Shown here: positions 62,153-64,000 of the stretch, piece by piece
How the letters are laid out: every line of letters begins with the position of its first letter
How positions within the stretch are numbered: the first letter of the stretch is position 1
Origin: Rhodoferax sp.
GTDB lineage: Bacteria; Pseudomonadota; Gammaproteobacteria; Burkholderiales; Burkholderiaceae_C
Direction of reading: 5' to 3'
Assembly (NCBI RefSeq): GCF_013297935.1
Contig: NZ_JAAFIX010000001.1
Location: forward strand, 1 to 64,000
Length of the DNA stretch: 64,000 nucleotides
The notes under the pieces: generated by a model
Told to the model about the DNA's origin: nothing
Databases searched by the model: none
What the model saw: only the letters and a program-made list of their open reading frames with translations
Translations under genes and position numbers: made by a program

Positions 62153-62778
62153 AATCCAGCCAGATCGAACAGTTTTTCGCCACCCTGCAGGCCGCCAACC
62201 CTCATCCGCAGACTGAACTGGAGTTCAGTTCTGTGTTCGAGTTGCTGGCGGCCGTTTTGTTGTCTGCCCAGGCAACTGATGTGGGCGTGAACAAAGCGAC
62301 CCGCAAGCTCTTTGCGGTGGCCAATACCCCGCAAAAAATACTGGATCTCGGACTACCGGCGCTGGAAGACCACATCAAAAACATTGGTCTTTTCCGGAGC
62401 AAGGCCAAGCATTTGATGGAAGCCTGCCGCATGTTGGTGGATTTGCATGGCGGACAAATCCCCGCCGACCGGCAATCCCTGGAGGCCTTGCCCGGCGTGG
62501 GCCGAAAAACGGCGAACGTGGTACTCAATGTAGCCTTCGGGCAGCCCACCATGGCGGTCGATACCCACCTTTTCCGTCTGGGGAACCGCACCGGGCTGGC
62601 ACCGGGCAAAACGCCCTTGGAAGTTGAAATGAAACTTCTCAAACGGATACCGGCGCGCTTTATGGTCGATGCACACCATTGGCTGATCCTGCATGGGCGC
62701 TACGTTTGCCAGGCACGTCAACCTTTGTGCAAAGCCTGCGCGGTCCAGCAGTTTTGCGGATATAAACTCAAGGTCTGA
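62149..62778 (+). CDS. nth: Endonuclease III (DNA glycosylase/AP lyase)
   Basis: Removes oxidised pyrimidines in base-excision repair, 209 residues. The helix-hairpin-helix is LEALPGVGRKTANVVLNVAFG with catalytic Lys, followed by VDTHLFRLGNRTGLA with catalytic Asp. The 4Fe-4S cluster cysteines are CQARQPLCKACAVQQFC (C-x6-C-x2-C-x5-C). The GTG start at 62149 overlaps the HDOD stop by four bases. The gene sits between two HDOD paralogues. Confidence 0.96.
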   Translation: MKSSQIEQFFATLQAANPHPQTELEFSSVFELLAAVLLSAQATDVGVNKATRKLFAVANTPQKILDLGLPALEDHIKNIGLFRSKAKHLMEACRMLVDLHGGQIPADRQSLEALPGVGRKTANVVLNVAFGQPTMAVDTHLFRLGNRTGLAPGKTPLEVEMKLLKRIPARFMVDAHHWLILHGRYVCQARQPLCKACAVQQFCGYKLKV

Positions 62779-62822
62779 GCTGAACACTGTCGTGTCAGCG
62801 ACTCTGGCTCTCGCAAGCATTC

Positions 62823-63644
62823 ATGGCGGACATCAATACATTCATTCAAGCAGTCAAACTGCCGGTCATGCCCGAAGTGGCGCATGCCCTTATTCGCACG
62901 CTCAACGACGAAGATGCCGACGTCGTCACCGTGCGGGACATCATTGCCAAAGACCCCGCGCTCACCACCACGCTGCTGCGCATGGCAAACAGTGCCTTGT
63001 TCGGGCTCTCTCGCAGCGTCACCACGCTGGACAGCGCGGTCAGCGTCGTGGGCATGACACAAATCAGGGCTCGCGCACTGGGCATCTGCATGTCTCAGGT
63101 CTTCAAGTTGCCGGACACTATCAACCGCCTGGAATTCTGGCGCTACAGCATGGTGTGCGCGGGCTATGCCAAGTTTCTGGCCCACAAAGTACACATCGAC
63201 GAGCAACAAGCTTGGCTCACCGCCACGATGCTGCGCTTGGGCGAACTAGTCGTTGCACTGCAAAACCCGGAGGTCATTCCACCTATTGAAGCGCAGCCTC
63301 TCAATCCTGGAGAACGCTGGCAGAGAGAGCGTCAGCTCATCGGCTATGACGAGGGTCAGATCACCGCCGAGGTGGCCCGGCGTTGGGATTTTCCGGAAGA
63401 AGTCGTCATGGCTCTCGCCCATTGCGCAGACCCCTTAGCGGCAGTCGGGCAATCGCCGCTGTGCGCTGTCGTCCATCTGGCGGCTATGTGGGCCGATCAG
63501 AGCCGGGACATGGCCGCGCTCAAGGCTTCGGTGGCAGCCTCTCCGCCTGCAGTGCTGGCGTATTTGGAACTGGATCTGGCCGCCCTGCTCGAAGAAGTGC
63601 CGGACCCCGAGCAGTTCAGCGATATTTCGGCGCTGCTGCACTAA
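62823..63644 (+). CDS. HDOD domain protein (paralogue 2)
   Basis: A 273-residue HDOD protein closely similar to the gene at 61346 over its full length: LPVMPEVAHALIRTLNDEDADVVTVRDIIAKDPALTTTLLRMANSALFG, LDSAVSVVGMTQIRARALGICM and WLTATMLRLGELVVAL. The C-terminal 60 residues differ most. Identity is plain in the N-terminal half, so it is a duplication around nth. Function unknown beyond a regulatory role. Confidence 0.87.
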   Translation: MADINTFIQAVKLPVMPEVAHALIRTLNDEDADVVTVRDIIAKDPALTTTLLRMANSALFGLSRSVTTLDSAVSVVGMTQIRARALGICMSQVFKLPDTINRLEFWRYSMVCAGYAKFLAHKVHIDEQQAWLTATMLRLGELVVALQNPEVIPPIEAQPLNPGERWQRERQLIGYDEGQITAEVARRWDFPEEVVMALAHCADPLAAVGQSPLCAVVHLAAMWADQSRDMAALKASVAASPPAVLAYLELDLAALLEEVPDPEQFSDISALLH

Positions 63645-63647
63645 ATA

Positions 63648-63676
63648 AAAAAGGCTCCTTACCCAGGAGCCTTTTT
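63648..63676. terminator. Bidirectional terminator after the second HDOD gene
   Basis: A 12-bp stem AAAAAGGCTCCT / AGGAGCCTTTTT with a five-base loop, A/T-flanked on both sides. It separates the HDOD gene from the convergent YidB-like gene. Confidence 0.9.
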
Positions 63677-63716
63677 CAATAGCGGGGCCACTGTCAGGCC
63701 CCGGCCCTCTGCACCT

Positions 63717-64000
63717 TTAGCCCTTCAGCAGGGAGCCCAAGGCGCCCATCAAATCTCCGGCATTTCCCAAGCCCGCAGCGGGCAGTTCGCCACCGGGAGT
63801 GAGCTTGTCGACCAAACCGGGCAGCAGGTTCGACAACTGACCCGCCAGATCACCGGAGTTCAGGCCGGCCTGTTGCGCCAAGCCCGACAGTGCATCCGAG
63901 CCCAGCACTTGTTGCAGCTGCTCTGCTGACACCGGGAGGTTGGAGCCGGAGCCGATCCACGACGCCACCACATCGCCCAAACCGGCCTCCTGGAACTTGC
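63717..64000 (-). CDS. YidB-like (DUF937) protein, C-terminal part
   Basis: The gene continues beyond the window edge; the visible C-terminal part is about 94 residues. The sequence KFQEAGLGDVVASWIGSG followed by SNLPVSAEQLQQVLGSDALSGLAQQAGL and a Gly/Leu-rich end is typical of the DUF937/YidB family, of unknown function. The frame is open to the window edge, so the start is not seen. Confidence 0.85.
   Translation of the reverse strand, partial: KFQEAGLGDVVASWIGSGSNLPVSAEQLQQVLGSDALSGLAQQAGLNSGDLAGQLSNLLPGLVDKLTPGGELPAAGLGNAGDLMGALGSLLKG

Overview
The window is a dense, mostly GC-rich chromosomal segment of a betaproteobacterium, most likely a Comamonadaceae member (Rhodoferax-like Burkholderiales). 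That placement is inferred from the housekeeping gene orders (dapD-pilU-dapE-prmB, rsfS-rlmH-maf-rng, ompR-envZ next to ispF/ispD-mfd) and from a short dispersed repeat I associate with this family. No phage, IS element or CRISPR array is visible.

Layout: 1-5.8 kb carries the end of dapD, a PilU ATPase, dapE, prmB and an ABC-F ATPase. 5.9-9.6 kb, on the minus strand, carries tolB-pal-cpoB-tcdA followed by two tRNA-Lys genes. 9.6-21.5 kb is a cell-surface polysaccharide/LPS block: several glycosyltransferases, MsbA, a polysaccharide deacetylase, a DUF6492 protein, an O-antigen-ligase-like membrane protein, a GT10 fucosyltransferase-like protein and a two-domain GT4 fusion. Its centre is visibly AT-richer than the flanks. 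21.5-28.5 kb is a tightly packed minus-strand run: yebC, purD, hemF, nadD, rsfS, rlmH, maf, rng. 28.5-37 kb is a plus-strand run: HerA-like ATPase, upp-codA-nitrilase (pyrimidine salvage), a small cassette-like gene on the other strand, EVE protein, SDR, AraC regulator, MAPEG and UPF0303 proteins. 37-48 kb is signalling-rich: relA, an alpha/beta hydrolase, bdhA, a kinase-HDOD-GAF protein, a frameshifted membrane-EAL gene and a large PAS-GGDEF-EAL protein. 48.5-57 kb has ompR-envZ, ispF, ispD, mfd and serB. 57-64 kb has a PhoD phosphatase, a FrnE-like DsbA protein, a receiver protein, an aminotransferase, nth between two HDOD paralogues, and the end of a YidB-like gene.

The most striking feature is an approximately 55-bp repeat family with eleven copies, all in the same orientation. 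Five lie inside conserved genes (dapE, prmB, maf, nadD, ispD) and are translated: both sense copies use one frame and all three antisense copies use another. Another copy supplies the stop codon of codA and the start codon and first residues of the nitrilase. Other points of note are a degenerate attC-like site behind a one-gene cassette, nine-base homopolymers in the c-di-GMP operon (one of them frameshifting an EAL gene), tcdA immediately upstream of two tRNA-Lys genes that are its likely substrates, a histone-H1-like tail on RsfS, and a perfect inverted repeat upstream of ompR.
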